DNA from: Chloroflexota bacterium
GTDB lineage: Bacteria; Chloroflexota; Dormibacteria; Dormibacterales; Dormibacteraceae
Reading direction: 5' to 3'
Length of the DNA stretch: 46,341 nt
Assembly (NCBI GenBank): GCA_005883575.1
Contig: VBFH01000069.1
Location: 1-46,341, forward strand
Part shown: positions 15,230 through 23,942 of the stretch, piece by piece
Layout: every line of letters begins with the position of its first letter
Numbering within the stretch: the first letter of the stretch is position 1
Program-made: the position numbers and the translations under genes
The notes under the pieces: model-generated
What the model was told of the DNA's origin: nothing
Database searches by the model: none
The model's input: only the letters and a program-made list of their open reading frames with translations

Positions 15230-15739
15230 CTAGGGCTCGCGCACCACGCCTTGCGGCTGCGCCGACTCAACCCCCACGAGTAGCAGCCAGGCGCCGGTGA
15301 CCATGAACAGGAACGACGCCATCATGCCGACGCCAACGACGTAGAGTCCCCACGCGGCGCCCGCAAAGAGAAGTAGCGCCCCGAGCTGCTCCGTGACCAG
15401 ACACACAAAGCTGCCGACTGCGCGCAGCAGCACGCTCATGTCAGCGGCTCGGAACGCGTCACGAGTGCTCCGGTAGAGGACCACCTCGACCACGATCAGC
15501 ACTGCGAAGAGCTCGATTGCGACGGCCTGTCGCGGTTGGTTGCCCATCAGAACCAGGCCGCAGCGAATGAAAACTGCGGTCAGGCCGGTCAGGATGGTCC
15601 TGGCTCTGTGCCGGTGCACAGGGTGATGGACTATGTCCTCCAGGTGCAGCGTCATCGCCACAAAGACGAGCCCTGTCAGGGCGGCCGCGCCCGCGCCCAC
15701 CATGACGAAGTAGTCGTGCCAGAGGGAAAGGTCGTACAT
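15230..15739 (-). CDS. Hypothetical four- to five-helix membrane protein
   Basis: The 169-residue protein has hydrophobic segments at about residues 10-30, 45-65, 72-88, 108-130 and 135-158. It begins MYDLSLWHDYFVMVGAGAAALTGLVFVAMTLHL. I do not recognise a named family; uncharacterised membrane proteins of this pattern occur in actinobacteria and Chloroflexota-like genomes. It starts 8 bp after the stop of the AraC regulator on the same strand, so it is probably the last gene of that operon. Confidence 0.7.
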   Translation of the reverse strand: MYDLSLWHDYFVMVGAGAAALTGLVFVAMTLHLEDIVHHPVHRHRARTILTGLTAVFIRCGLVLMGNQPRQAVAIELFAVLIVVEVVLYRSTRDAFRAADMSVLLRAVGSFVCLVTEQLGALLLFAGAAWGLYVVGVGMMASFLFMVTGAWLLLVGVESAQPQGVVREP

Positions 15740-15747
15740 GCCGGCGT

Positions 15748-16719
15748 CTAGTCCGCCGCCCTCGAGACCGGCTCGGTGACCCTGGTCTTGCGGTACGCGC
15801 CGGGAGTGACCCCGAACTGCCTGCGGAAGGCCTTGGAGACCGAGACCTCGGAGTCATAACCCGTCAGACGCGCGATCTCCCGGATGCCGGCATTGCTGTG
15901 CCGCAAGTACTCCGCCGCCCTGGCCATTCGGTAGCGGGTCAGGTGCTGCATCGGGGTCTCTCCCATCACCGCTCGGAACCGCTCGGCGAAGGCCGAGCGC
16001 GACATCGACACCGAGGCGGCGATCTCAGGCACCCTCCATTGATGGTCGGGGTGATCCCGCATCATTCGGAGGGCTCGCGCGATCTGTGGATCGGTGAACG
16101 CCGCGGCCTTGTCCAGCGACGAGTCGATGTCGACCAGGCACTGACGCAGGGCCTGAGAGATGAGAGCGTCGGTCAGCCGCGTCACCACAGCCTGCGACCC
16201 GGGCCCGCTGGATGCCATCTCCGTCGCGATCATCCGGATCAGACCGACCAGCCACTCCGGAGCGAGGCCTTCGCTGCCGCGAAGGTGGACGACAGTCGGT
16301 AGCGCGTTCAGGAGCAACCTACCGGCCATGGGATCGATCGCAAACCCACCACACAGCAACTCGCTCCGACGACCCCCGCCACCGAGCGCCAGCCGGCCAT
16401 CCAGCAGACTCGCGTCGGCGAGGACGCGGTCGAGCCACGGCAGCGACGAGGTCTTCGGCGAGTCGCGGACCACATGGCCCTCGCCGCGCGGAAGGATGGC
16501 GAGGTCGCCGGCCGAAAGGCGGATTGGCTCCGGCTGTCCGTCGACCTCGAGCCACCCGCCTCCCGCGGTGAGGATGTGGAAGGCCGGCACCGGGCGAGCC
16601 GGAACCTTGAACCCCCACGGGGAGGTCATGAAGAAGCAGTAGACCGTGCTGTTGACGGTCAGCCGGAGGAGCAGCTCGCTGAGCCCGTCCGGATCCGGAA
16701 ACTCACCCAGTCGCCGCAT
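15748..16719 (-). CDS. AraC-family regulator with cupin ligand domain
   Basis: The 323-residue protein has an N-terminal cupin_6-type domain (FHILTAGGGWLEVDGQPEPI, LSAGDLAILPRGEGHVVRD) and a C-terminal double helix-turn-helix. The latter reads WRVPEIAASVSMSRSAFAERF, then MARAAEYLRHSNAGIREIAR and GYDSEVSVSKAFRRQFGVTP. The ATG at 16719 forms a TGATG overlap with the stop of the upstream Tag-like gene, which fixes the start. The larger open frame upstream is not used. Its target is probably its own operon or a dehydrogenase elsewhere. Confidence 0.93.
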   Translation of the reverse strand: MRRLGEFPDPDGLSELLLRLTVNSTVYCFFMTSPWGFKVPARPVPAFHILTAGGGWLEVDGQPEPIRLSAGDLAILPRGEGHVVRDSPKTSSLPWLDRVLADASLLDGRLALGGGGRRSELLCGGFAIDPMAGRLLLNALPTVVHLRGSEGLAPEWLVGLIRMIATEMASSGPGSQAVVTRLTDALISQALRQCLVDIDSSLDKAAAFTDPQIARALRMMRDHPDHQWRVPEIAASVSMSRSAFAERFRAVMGETPMQHLTRYRMARAAEYLRHSNAGIREIARLTGYDSEVSVSKAFRRQFGVTPGAYRKTRVTEPVSRAAD

Positions 16720-17150
16720 CACATCTGATCGTGCGCGGGCACCTTGCGGCCGACCATCCAGAGGAAGAACCACGTCCCCGAGTCGCCCATGTAAGCGAAC
16801 TCCTTGTGCAGCGCCTCCTTGGTGGAGTTGAAGTCGCCCAGGGAGTCGAGGTAGCGCCGGAATCCCTTGTACTCCACGTCGAGCTCGAGCATGCGGCCGG
16901 CGTTGGAGGAGATGGCTTCGAGCTTCTTGCGGTTGCGGATAACCCGCGAGTCGCCCATCAGCCCTTCGATGTCCTTCGACGTCAGCCTGGACACGCGCTT
17001 GGGATCGAAGCCTCCAAACGCCTCGCGGATGCCCGGCCATTTCGCCTCGACGACGCGCCAGCTGATCCCGGTCTGGAACATGACCCGGGCCATGGCGTCG
17101 AGGTAACCGGAGAGCTCTCTCGGCGGTGACGGCTGCCTGTGCTCGTGCAA
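16719..17150 (-). CDS. DNA-3-methyladenine glycosylase I-like protein (short)
   Basis: The 143-residue protein matches the central part of Tag-family glycosylases: MARVMFQTGISWRVVEAKWP, REAFGGFDPKRVSRLTSKDI, LMGDSRVIRNRKKLEAISSN, and GDSGTWFFLWMVGRKVPAHD. The family removes 3-methyladenine from DNA. It is shorter than E. coli Tag (187 residues) and lacks the zinc-binding Cys/His residues at both ends, so activity is uncertain. It is the first gene of an operon with an AraC regulator, loosely recalling the Ada/AlkA pairing of alkylation repair. Confidence 0.82.
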   Translation of the reverse strand: MHEHRQPSPPRELSGYLDAMARVMFQTGISWRVVEAKWPGIREAFGGFDPKRVSRLTSKDIEGLMGDSRVIRNRKKLEAISSNAGRMLELDVEYKGFRRYLDSLGDFNSTKEALHKEFAYMGDSGTWFFLWMVGRKVPAHDQM

Positions 17151-17298
17151 GGTGAGGTGATCTTAGGCGCCGATTCGCGCCTGCGCAGTTAGCCGATTCG
17201 CCGCGGCATTTTGCCAGGACGCCATGCAAGCGCGGCAGCTAAGGATTGTGGCGCCGGAGACCTGTTGGTTGCAGCGCGTCGCGGCTAGCTTCGGGTCC

Positions 17299-17652
17299 AT
17301 GGCACAAATGAGCGCAAAAGAGGTCGTCGACCGTTACAACCATGCCCTCGGGGCGAAAGATTTCGCCGCCGCTCGCGGCTACCTCGCGGACGATCTCCGC
17401 TTCCAGGGCCCCATCGACCATTTCGAAAAAGCCGACGACTACGTGACCGCGATCGCTCGGCTTTACGGCATGGCCAGGGGCGTGGACCACCAGGCGACGA
17501 TCGCCGAAGGTGCCGAGGTGGCCGTCTTCTACATCCTCGACACGCCGGTCGCGAAAGCTCCGGTGGCCGAGTGGTACACCGTCGGCGGCGGCAAGATTAC
17601 AAGCCTGCGCGCGTACTTCGATGCGAGGCCTTTCGTGCCCCCTTCTCACTGA
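17299..17652 (+). CDS. SnoaL-like/NTF2-fold protein
   Basis: The 117-residue protein is a small alpha+beta-barrel of the SnoaL/NTF2 superfamily. It shows the first helix SAKEVVDRYNHALGAKDFAA, LADDLRFQGPIDHFEKADDY, and strands at VAVFYILDTPV and VAEWYTVGGGKITSLRAYFD. The ATG at 17299 is preferred to the upstream start at 17224 because the extension is not domain-like. It diverges from the Tag-like gene. Members include ketosteroid-isomerase-like enzymes and ligand-binding proteins; the function here is unknown. Confidence 0.85.
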   Translation: MAQMSAKEVVDRYNHALGAKDFAAARGYLADDLRFQGPIDHFEKADDYVTAIARLYGMARGVDHQATIAEGAEVAVFYILDTPVAKAPVAEWYTVGGGKITSLRAYFDARPFVPPSH

Positions 17653-17658
17653 GCTCTG

Positions 17659-17960
17659 TTACATCGGTAGCGTTCCGATGACCGTCACCATGCGACCGTG
17701 CTTCAAGAGCCGGCACCCCCGCGCAAGCGTGGTGGCGGCCTCCAACGACTCCGCCTGCACCATCGTGTAGCCGGTCGCATTGGGACCGATGGCCTCACCG
17801 ACTCCGTCGGCTGAGACGTCTTCGCTCCGACAACGGAGCCCCGGGATCGACGAGGCCGGAGCCGAGCGAGCGGTACCACGCTCCCATCTCGGCCATGCCG
17901 GCGGAGCTGGTGGCGAGAAAGGCCGCGATCCGGTCCGCGTTCCGCACACGCGGGGAAGCT
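17659..17960 (-). pseudogene. Frameshifted YCII-family gene
   Basis: Two adjacent frames together spell a YCII-like protein. The upstream one reads IAAFLATSSAGMAEMGAWYR, then SLGSGLVDPGAPLSE. After a single-base shift near 17825-17835, the other reads SEDVSADGVGEAIGPNATGY, then TMVQAESLEAATTLARGC and stops at 17659. YCII proteins are ferredoxin-like dimers of about 100 residues with MGAWFGSLG and a GY..EA.SLD.A..LA.GCP pattern. The expected N-terminal strand is not recognisable. The break could be a sequencing error, but the neighbouring decayed gene argues for real decay. Confidence 0.6.
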
Positions 17961-17989
17961 CCAGCCAACGTCCCAGCAGGCCCACCACG

Positions 17990-18183
17990 ACATCCTCGGC
18001 AGCGCCCGGAGCTTCATCAATCGACTGCGGACCCACAGACGTGGTTTCTCATCGAGCGCTTCGCAACCGAGGCGTCGTTCGCCCGGCACATGGCGAGCGA
18101 CTACTTCGCCCGCTTTCAGGCAAGAGCAGCAAGCGCTGCTGGCCGAACCGGTGATTGCGCTTTTCCTCGAGGGCGGCGGTTAA
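17990..18183 (+). pseudogene. Frameshifted antibiotic-biosynthesis-monooxygenase-type gene
   Basis: The plus strand reads STADPQTWFLIERFATEASF, then ARHMASDYFARFQ. One extra G at about 18120 then shifts to a frame reading QEQQALLAEPVIALFLEGGG before the TAA at 18181. Joined, these are the C-terminal half of an ABM/putative quinol monooxygenase (ferredoxin-like fold, about 95 residues). The N-terminal half is not intact in any single frame. It faces the decayed YCII gene, so the stretch between the SnoaL gene and cydB is degenerate. Confidence 0.55.
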
Positions 18184-18191
18184 CGGAGCAC

Positions 18192-19166
18192 TCACGTTTC
18201 GGGGGACTCCAGTGCGCTGCGCTGGTCGAGGTAGTAGAGCACGCCCATCGCCGGGCCGATCACAAGCAGCACAACAGCCGCCACAACCAGGAGCAAGACC
18301 TGCGTCGAAAAGGGCGCGACGGCCTGAGCGATCGTGAGCTGTCCGGGCACGAGATACGGCGACTGCGCGAAGGCCCACGCGAAAACCATCGAGCCCACCG
18401 CGGCGACGGTGAGGACGCGATACCAGCGGAGGACGCCCCGCCAGAGAAGGAACCCCACCACCGGAGTCAGAACCATCGTGACCAGCGCGAAGGGAAAGCC
18501 CTTGCCGGCCAGCATCGGACGGAAGAGGTCCGGGGCTTCGAACCCGATCGTGATCAGAGCGGCGGAGCCGACCGCAATCAACGCCAGGGCCGCGATCACG
18601 GCCCTGCGGCGGAAGTATCCGACCAGCTCGATCGCGCCATAACGCCGCGCGTCTCCGACCAGAAAGGACGCGCCGCTGAACGCCGTGGCAGCGAGCGAGA
18701 CGAGGCCGAACGCGATCGACATGAGGCTGAAGGATTCGAGACGGCCGGATGCGATCGCGCCCAGGCTGGCCGCGAAGAAGAACGGCGTGAGCAGCGAGGA
18801 GAGGCCGAAGACGAGGTCCGCGATGCGGTGAGCGCGCGGGGCCTCCGCGATGTGGCGAAACGCGAAAAAGGCGCCCCGCAGGATCAGCCCCACGAGGGCA
18901 AGGGCGAACAGAGGATAGAGCCTGGCGAAAACAGTCTGGAACAGCAGCGGAAATCCTGTCCAGCACAACACGATCGCGAGCACCAGCCACACGTTGTTGA
19001 CTTCCCACACCGGCGCCATCGAATGGTCGATGAGGGCACGTGCCTCACGCCCGCGCCGGCTGCCGCCCGCCAGCAAGTCCCAGATGCCGGCGCCAAAATC
19101 CACGCCGCCGGCGGTGCTGTAAGCCGTGATGGCGAGCAGCAGCGTGAACGCGATCAGGTCCGGCAT
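18192..19166 (-). CDS. cydB: Cytochrome bd ubiquinol oxidase subunit II
   Basis: The 324-residue membrane protein has the CydB pattern: LAITAYSTAGGVDFGAGIWD in the first helix, HSMAPVWEVNNVWLVLAIVL, CWTGFPLLFQTVFARLY, and GLILRGAFFAFRH. About eight or nine helices are present. The start at 19166 is a TGATG overlap with the cydA stop, so the two subunits are translated together at the membrane. No cydDC assembly exporter is in the window. The enzyme reduces oxygen with quinol at high affinity. Confidence 0.96.
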   Translation of the reverse strand: MPDLIAFTLLLAITAYSTAGGVDFGAGIWDLLAGGSRRGREARALIDHSMAPVWEVNNVWLVLAIVLCWTGFPLLFQTVFARLYPLFALALVGLILRGAFFAFRHIAEAPRAHRIADLVFGLSSLLTPFFFAASLGAIASGRLESFSLMSIAFGLVSLAATAFSGASFLVGDARRYGAIELVGYFRRRAVIAALALIAVGSAALITIGFEAPDLFRPMLAGKGFPFALVTMVLTPVVGFLLWRGVLRWYRVLTVAAVGSMVFAWAFAQSPYLVPGQLTIAQAVAPFSTQVLLLVVAAVVLLVIGPAMGVLYYLDQRSALESPET

Positions 19167-20572
19167 CAGGCTGTGAAGGTTCGCGGGCGTGGCCCGTAAG
19201 GCGCACCCACCTCCGGTTCGGAGGGCTGGTTCAGGTCTTCGCGTCTCCAGCGGGCGGATAGCCGGAGCAGCAGGGTCACAAAGAAGTACGCGATCAGCGC
19301 GTAGATCACAACCAGCGCCGTGAGCATCGTCCAGACGAAGGACGCGGGCGCCGTCGTGACGGCGTCGGCGACGCGCATCACCCCGAAGACGATCCATGGC
19401 TGGCGCCCCACCTCGGTCGTGATCCAGCCGGTCTCGACGGCGATGTAGGCGCCGATTCCGGCGAGAGCGGCGAGGCGATAGAACCAGATCGACTCTGGCG
19501 GGCGGCGCCGGCGCCACAGGACCCACAAGTGCCAGACGGCGAGCGCGGCGCCGACGCTGCCGAGCCCGACCATGAGGTCAAAGGCGAGATGCGTGATGTT
19601 CGCCTCGACGATGGTCGGTCTGGCGTTGGCGGCGACGCTCGTCAGTCCCGGGACGACGGCATTCGGCGAGTAGCCCACAAGCAGCGAGTCGAGGCTGGGC
19701 ACCGAGATCCCGAAATGGATGTCGCCGTTGGCGTCGATCAAGCCGCCGATGACTTCTGGGTTGTGATCCCTTGTCGTCCAGGTGATCTCCATGGCCGCGA
19801 ACTTGGACGGCTGGTCAGCAACGAGTGCCCGGGCCGAGAGGTCGCCGACGACAAGCTGAATCGGGGCGAGGACTGCAGCGACGGTGAAAGGAACGGCGAA
19901 CGCGAGGCGCTGGTAGTGGTCGCGCCGTCCGCGCAGCCAGGCCACCGCGTAGACCGACGCGACGACAAAGCCCGCCGTCATGTAGATGGCGATCAGAAAG
20001 TGCCAGAACTCATAGCCCAGGGCACGGGTGAACAGGGCGGCCATGACGTCGACGTCGACCACCTTTCCCGCTTTCAGGGTCGTGCCGGCCGGGGTGTTCA
20101 TCCACGAATTCGAGGCGAGCACGCCGAACGCGCCGAGCAAGCCCGCCGGCGGTAGGACCAGCCCAAACAGGAGGTGCGTTCTGGGGCGCAGCCGCTCCCA
20201 GCCGTAGAGGTAGATGCCGATGAATATCGCCTCGAGGAAGAATGCCCAAGCCTCGATGGCGAAGCCCAGACCGAACGCGCCGCCGAACTGGCCGAGCATC
20301 CGCGGCCACAGGATTCCGAACTCGAAGGAGAGGATGGTGCCAGTCACCGCTCCCACAGCGAACTGGACCGCCATCACCACCGACCAGCGACGCGCGATCT
20401 TCAGCGCGACGGGGTCCTTGCTGGCCAGGCCGATGCCTTCCATCAACAGGGTTAGCGAAGGCAGGGCAACGCCGAGCGGGACAAGCAGCACATGCGACGC
20501 GAGCGTGAACGCCATCTGGATCCGGCTGGGCAAAAGGGCCGGCTCGCTCGCGAGCCACAACGCCGATGTCAT
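19166..20572 (-). CDS. cydA: Cytochrome bd ubiquinol oxidase subunit I
   Basis: The 468-residue protein carries the CydA hallmarks: SRIQMAFTLASHVLLVPLGV with His27 as the likely high-spin haem ligand, FGGAFGLGFAIEAWAFFLEA with the glutamates near haem d, and the GRQPW motif in GWITTEVGRQPWIVFGVMR. The quinol loop is short, as in the CIO-type group. Upstream on the same strand, 41 bp away, is an ester-cyclase-like gene. Confidence 0.96.
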   Translation of the reverse strand: MTSALWLASEPALLPSRIQMAFTLASHVLLVPLGVALPSLTLLMEGIGLASKDPVALKIARRWSVVMAVQFAVGAVTGTILSFEFGILWPRMLGQFGGAFGLGFAIEAWAFFLEAIFIGIYLYGWERLRPRTHLLFGLVLPPAGLLGAFGVLASNSWMNTPAGTTLKAGKVVDVDVMAALFTRALGYEFWHFLIAIYMTAGFVVASVYAVAWLRGRRDHYQRLAFAVPFTVAAVLAPIQLVVGDLSARALVADQPSKFAAMEITWTTRDHNPEVIGGLIDANGDIHFGISVPSLDSLLVGYSPNAVVPGLTSVAANARPTIVEANITHLAFDLMVGLGSVGAALAVWHLWVLWRRRRPPESIWFYRLAALAGIGAYIAVETGWITTEVGRQPWIVFGVMRVADAVTTAPASFVWTMLTALVVIYALIAYFFVTLLLRLSARWRREDLNQPSEPEVGAPYGPRPRTFTA

Positions 20573-20613
20573 CTCATCGGCGTCGTGGCGTCAAAGAAGT
20601 GATGTCTGTGGCC

Positions 20614-21060
20614 TCAACCGCCGCGGCTGGCGGCCGCAGCGCCTCCCGGAATCAAGCCAAGCTGCATCCCCTGGCCGAGATCGTCTCGGCTCGACCAGTG
20701 CTCGATGATCTTGCCGTCGCGGAAACGGTAGATGTGGATCTGCTGGACCTCGAACTTCTTACCGGTCGGCTCGAAACCGATGAAGTTTCCCGTGTGCCGG
20801 CCGCTCGAGATGACACGCACCGCCAGCTTGTCGCCCTCCGCGATCTGATCCTTGATGTCGTAATGGAGATCGCTGAAGGAGTCGCGCAGCCACCCGACCG
20901 TCATCTTGAGCCCATCTGGTCCAGGCGGCGTGTTGGGGCCGGCCTCGTGGTTGACGAAGTCCAGATGAAAGAGCTCATCCACGACGGCAAAATTTCCTTT
21001 GGCGAACACCTCGTCCAGCGCCCGCCTCGCGACCTGTTTGTTCCGTTCCTGCTCAGTCAT
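20614..21060 (-). CDS. SnoaL-type ester cyclase-like protein
   Basis: The 148-residue protein is of the SnoaL polyketide-cyclase group: VARRALDEVFAKGNFAVVDE, LFHLDFVNHEAGPNTPPGPD, GLKMTVGWLRDSFSDLHYDI, and IHIYRFRDGKIIEHWSSRDD. The last motif, with an Asp preceding the terminal helix, is typical. The ATG at 21060 is chosen because GGAGG lies 6 nt upstream, and the TTG four codons earlier is part of that site. A role as a hydrolase-like or ligand-binding protein is possible; there is no polyketide cluster nearby. Confidence 0.88.
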   Translation of the reverse strand: MTEQERNKQVARRALDEVFAKGNFAVVDELFHLDFVNHEAGPNTPPGPDGLKMTVGWLRDSFSDLHYDIKDQIAEGDKLAVRVISSGRHTGNFIGFEPTGKKFEVQQIHIYRFRDGKIIEHWSSRDDLGQGMQLGLIPGGAAAASRGG

Positions 21061-21146
21061 GACAGCCTCCAAACACCGAGAACTGAGCCGCCCCTGTGAT
21101 CGCCCCGTGCCTAAGGCTCAGGATAAGGTGCGTTCGAGGTTCGCGT

Positions 21147-21797
21147 TCAGGCCTGACCCGCTTGGGTCCGGCGCGACGGAAGCACCCGCTCCGAAACCCA
21201 GCGGATCGAAAGCAGAAAGCTGAACCATGCGGCCGCTATCAAGATCGCGCCCAGCACATCGGTCGGCCAGTGTGCGCCGGTGTAGACGCGGCCGATGGCG
21301 TTCGCGGCGATGACCAGCACGACCAGGATCCAGCCAATGACCCGCGCCCCCCGGGGTAGGAATCGGTAGCCGAAGCACAGCATCAGCACAACCATCACCG
21401 TGACGATGAAGATGGTATGGCCGCTGGGATAGCTCGACGCGCCTGGATGCTCCGTGACCTGAAGCACCTGAGCTGTCGTAGGTCGGGGCCGAACGATCAG
21501 GTGGCTCAACAGCGCGTACCAACCGGCAGAGAGCGCCGCCCCCGCCGCAACGATCCAGGCTCGGCGGTTGAAGATGAGAACGCCCGCGAAGATGATCACC
21601 TCGAGCACAAATCCCTTGGCGTCGCCGATCCAGCTGAAGATCGGAAACGTCAGCGCAGCAGGCCCCCAGTTCGTCGCCTGGACGTCGCGCTCGACGGCGG
21701 CGTCCTGAGGTATGAACGGATGGAGCGCGACATAAGCCGACACCGCGGCCGCGGCCAATCCGGTCAACGCCGCCAGCGCCAACAAGGGCCGATTCAT
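21147..21797 (-). CDS. PAP2-family membrane phosphatase
   Basis: The 216-residue protein has five or six helices and the three PAP2 signature motifs: SHLIVRPRP (motif 1, shortened Lys part), SSYPSGHT (motif 2, catalytic His) and GRVYTGAHWPTD (motif 3, with nucleophile His). Substrates in the family are phosphatidate, phosphatidylglycerophosphate or undecaprenyl pyrophosphate. It diverges from the permuted NlpC/P60 gene. A second PAP2 gene lies 560 bp away at 22357-23079. Confidence 0.93.
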   Translation of the reverse strand: MNRPLLALAALTGLAAAAVSAYVALHPFIPQDAAVERDVQATNWGPAALTFPIFSWIGDAKGFVLEVIIFAGVLIFNRRAWIVAAGAALSAGWYALLSHLIVRPRPTTAQVLQVTEHPGASSYPSGHTIFIVTVMVVLMLCFGYRFLPRGARVIGWILVVLVIAANAIGRVYTGAHWPTDVLGAILIAAAWFSFLLSIRWVSERVLPSRRTQAGQA

Positions 21798-21820
21798 GCT
21801 CCGGGCGTTACACCATCGGA

Positions 21821-22360
21821 ATGGCGCGGATCGAGCGATACGGTCCAGGCGAAGAGGCTCGCGAGCTTAAACCCGGTGATTTCATGCTCGCCCATCGCCA
21901 TCACTTCCTCGCCGGCCTGATCAGCTTGGCGCAGAAGCGGCGCTTCCGCGGCCGCGATGCCGTGTTTGCGCACTGGAGTCATTCCGCGGTCGTCGCGAGC
22001 GGGGACTCGGTGATCGAGGCCGAGATCAGGGGGATCGTGCGCAGCCCGATCTCGAAGTATCGCGAGGACGAGTACCACCTCGTGCGCCTCGGCGATGAGC
22101 TCGACACGGGAGCGCGCGAGCGCGTCGTGGTCTACGCGACCAGGCAGCTCGGACAGGCTTTCGGTTACCTGGACATGATCGGTGCCTCGCTCTACCTGCT
22201 CTTCGGCCGGCCAGTGCGCTGGGCGCGGCGCCACCACGAGATCTGCTCGAGCCTGGTTGTGCGGGCTCTCCAGGAGGGCGGACTGCTGAATGAGCTCGAC
22301 CCGGCGCTCACGCTGCCCGCCGACCTCGCCAAGCGCTTCGACGTCCGCGCCTCGCACTAG
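21821..22360 (+). CDS. Permuted NlpC/P60 (YiiX/LRAT-like) hydrolase
   Basis: The 179-residue protein appears to have the circularly permuted papain-like fold. The histidine comes first, in FAHWSHSAVVASGDSVIEAE, and the nucleophile cysteine later, in RRHHEICSSLVVRALQEGG. LKPGDFMLAHRHHFLAGLIS near the N terminus matches the opening of YiiX/YebB-like proteins. There is no signal peptide or membrane segment. Such enzymes act on cell-wall peptides, lipids or isopeptides. It sits between two PAP2 genes, and its last 4 bp overlap the end of the convergent one. Confidence 0.8.
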   Translation: MARIERYGPGEEARELKPGDFMLAHRHHFLAGLISLAQKRRFRGRDAVFAHWSHSAVVASGDSVIEAEIRGIVRSPISKYREDEYHLVRLGDELDTGARERVVVYATRQLGQAFGYLDMIGASLYLLFGRPVRWARRHHEICSSLVVRALQEGGLLNELDPALTLPADLAKRFDVRASH

Positions 22361-23079
22361 GTCGTCGCGCGCCGGCGCCCGCCTCTGAACCACCTCCAAG
22401 TCGGCGATGGCAACCAGCGTTCAGGCAGCCAGACCACGAACGCGGACCAGCCCAGGCCGAGGAGAAAGCCGCCGGCGACGTCGCTCGGCCAGTGGTCGCC
22501 CGCCCACACGCGGGCGAGACACGCCAGCAGGATAACGAGCGCCGCGGCGACCCACAGGATCCACTGGTTCCGCGGCTTGACGTGAGGCGCGAGCGAGAAC
22601 GCAACCATGAAGCTCAGCCAGGTGAAGAAGACCGCATGCCCGCTCGGATAGCTGTAACCGGGCGCCGGGGTGAGGATGTGGACCAGATCCGCGCTGGGAC
22701 GCTGGCGCGCCATCGCCAGCTTGATCAGGTTGTCGAGCAAGCTGGAGACGCTGCCGATCGCCATCAGGTAGCCGGCACGCCTCTCCCAGATGAAAAGCAC
22801 GATGATGGCCGCCGCGCCGACGGCGACCTGCAGGTAACCGGCAGTGAAGTTGATGACATCGAAGACGTATGTCACCGGTCCCCACGGAAACGACTGCACG
22901 AAGACTGCAACCGGGACATCGAACGGCAGCAGTGGCCGGGTCGCGACCAGGTACGTGTCCAGGGCAAAGACGATGGCGACGGCCACAACCAGGGGCCACA
23001 ACCAGGCGCGGGCGCTTGCTCGCGGATCACCCGCGAGAACTTCGCTGGCCGCCTTCTCGACCGGCTCAGGCTTGCTCAT
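22357..23079 (-). CDS. PAP2-family membrane phosphatase
   Basis: The 240-residue protein has about six helices and complete PAP2 motifs: KLAMARQRPSADL (motif 1), YSYPSGHAVFF (motif 2) and ARVWAGDHWPSD (motif 3). Its ATG shares an ATGA overlap with the stop of the lipid-kinase gene, so the pair is cotranslated. A kinase and a phosphatase acting on related lipids in one operon suggests turnover of a phospholipid or undecaprenyl intermediate; the direction is inferred. Confidence 0.94.
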   Translation of the reverse strand: MSKPEPVEKAASEVLAGDPRASARAWLWPLVVAVAIVFALDTYLVATRPLLPFDVPVAVFVQSFPWGPVTYVFDVINFTAGYLQVAVGAAAIIVLFIWERRAGYLMAIGSVSSLLDNLIKLAMARQRPSADLVHILTPAPGYSYPSGHAVFFTWLSFMVAFSLAPHVKPRNQWILWVAAALVILLACLARVWAGDHWPSDVAGGFLLGLGWSAFVVWLPERWLPSPTWRWFRGGRRRATT

Positions 23080-23942
23080 TTGGGCAACAGCATCTTCAGC
23101 GCGCTCGCCTCGGCGGCGATAGTCGCCGGTGTGCGCCCCACCAGGAAGTTGTCCGCGTAGACGCGGACGCGCGGCCTGGTCTTCACCTCGAGCTTGCTGA
23201 ACTTGAACACCTGGCCGGCTCCGTCTTCGGAGTGCTGGAACAGCAGAGCGGACTTGACCGCGCGGCCGACGATGTCAGTCCGGGTTCGACCCGCGTGCAC
23301 AGAAAACTCCAGGTAGGGATTCATCGGCGTCGCGTTGCCGATCGGCAGCTGGCTGCCGATCGAGGCGGTGTTGCTAAAGACGAGCGACATCGCGGCTCCG
23401 CTGCCCTGGATGTCACCGCTCAGCTCGAACTGAAACCTCTTCGCCGCGATCACATCCTTCAGCTTGCCGGCGAGCTTGCCGAACTCCATGTCCTTGGCCG
23501 ACTCGCCAAGCGCGATCGTCTCGCCGAACAAACCGATCGCGCAGGCCTCGACGAAGACGCGGCCGTTGACCCGTCCCAGGGTGATCGCGCGCTGGTGCCC
23601 GTCCTTCGCGATCTCCATCGCCTGATCGATCCCGGTCGGCAAGCCAAGCGCGCGGGCGAGGTTGTTGAACGTTCCAAGCGAGATGACGCCGATGGGATGT
23701 TGCGTGTCGGCGAATTTGCGGACGATGAACTCGACGGTGCCGTCGCCCCCCGCGACGACGATGCGGCCGCGCGGAGAGATCAGCGCCTCCAGGTCCTGGT
23801 CGGGATCGAAGTCGACGATCAGGTGATCGGCAAATGCCTTCCGTAGCTTGGCTTCGACCTCCTCGGTCATGCCGCCCGCTCCACGGCTGAGGACCAGCAG
23901 ACGCGTGGCGGTCAATGCGGGCTTCCAAGAAGGCGAACCCAT
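23076..23942 (-). CDS. Diacylglycerol kinase-family lipid kinase
   Basis: The 288-residue protein has the DAGK catalytic fold with GRIVVAGGDGTVEFIVRKFA (GGDGT nucleotide motif), PIGVISLGTFNNLARALGLP (the family's GT.N..A..L), and a C-terminal beta-sandwich (MNPYLEFSVHAG, KLEVKTRPRVRVYADN). Substrates include diacylglycerol, sphingoid bases or undecaprenol. The ATG at 23942 is preferred over a GTG three codons upstream. It overlaps the DUF1206 gene upstream and the PAP2 gene downstream, in one minus-strand run. Confidence 0.93.
   Translation of the reverse strand: MGSPSWKPALTATRLLVLSRGAGGMTEEVEAKLRKAFADHLIVDFDPDQDLEALISPRGRIVVAGGDGTVEFIVRKFADTQHPIGVISLGTFNNLARALGLPTGIDQAMEIAKDGHQRAITLGRVNGRVFVEACAIGLFGETIALGESAKDMEFGKLAGKLKDVIAAKRFQFELSGDIQGSGAAMSLVFSNTASIGSQLPIGNATPMNPYLEFSVHAGRTRTDIVGRAVKSALLFQHSEDGAGQVFKFSKLEVKTRPRVRVYADNFLVGRTPATIAAEASALKMLLPK

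Noticed and set aside
17895-19199. 434-codon plus-strand open frame
   Set aside because: It joins the decayed ABM gene to the antisense of cydB; the second part is charge-rich shadow sequence.
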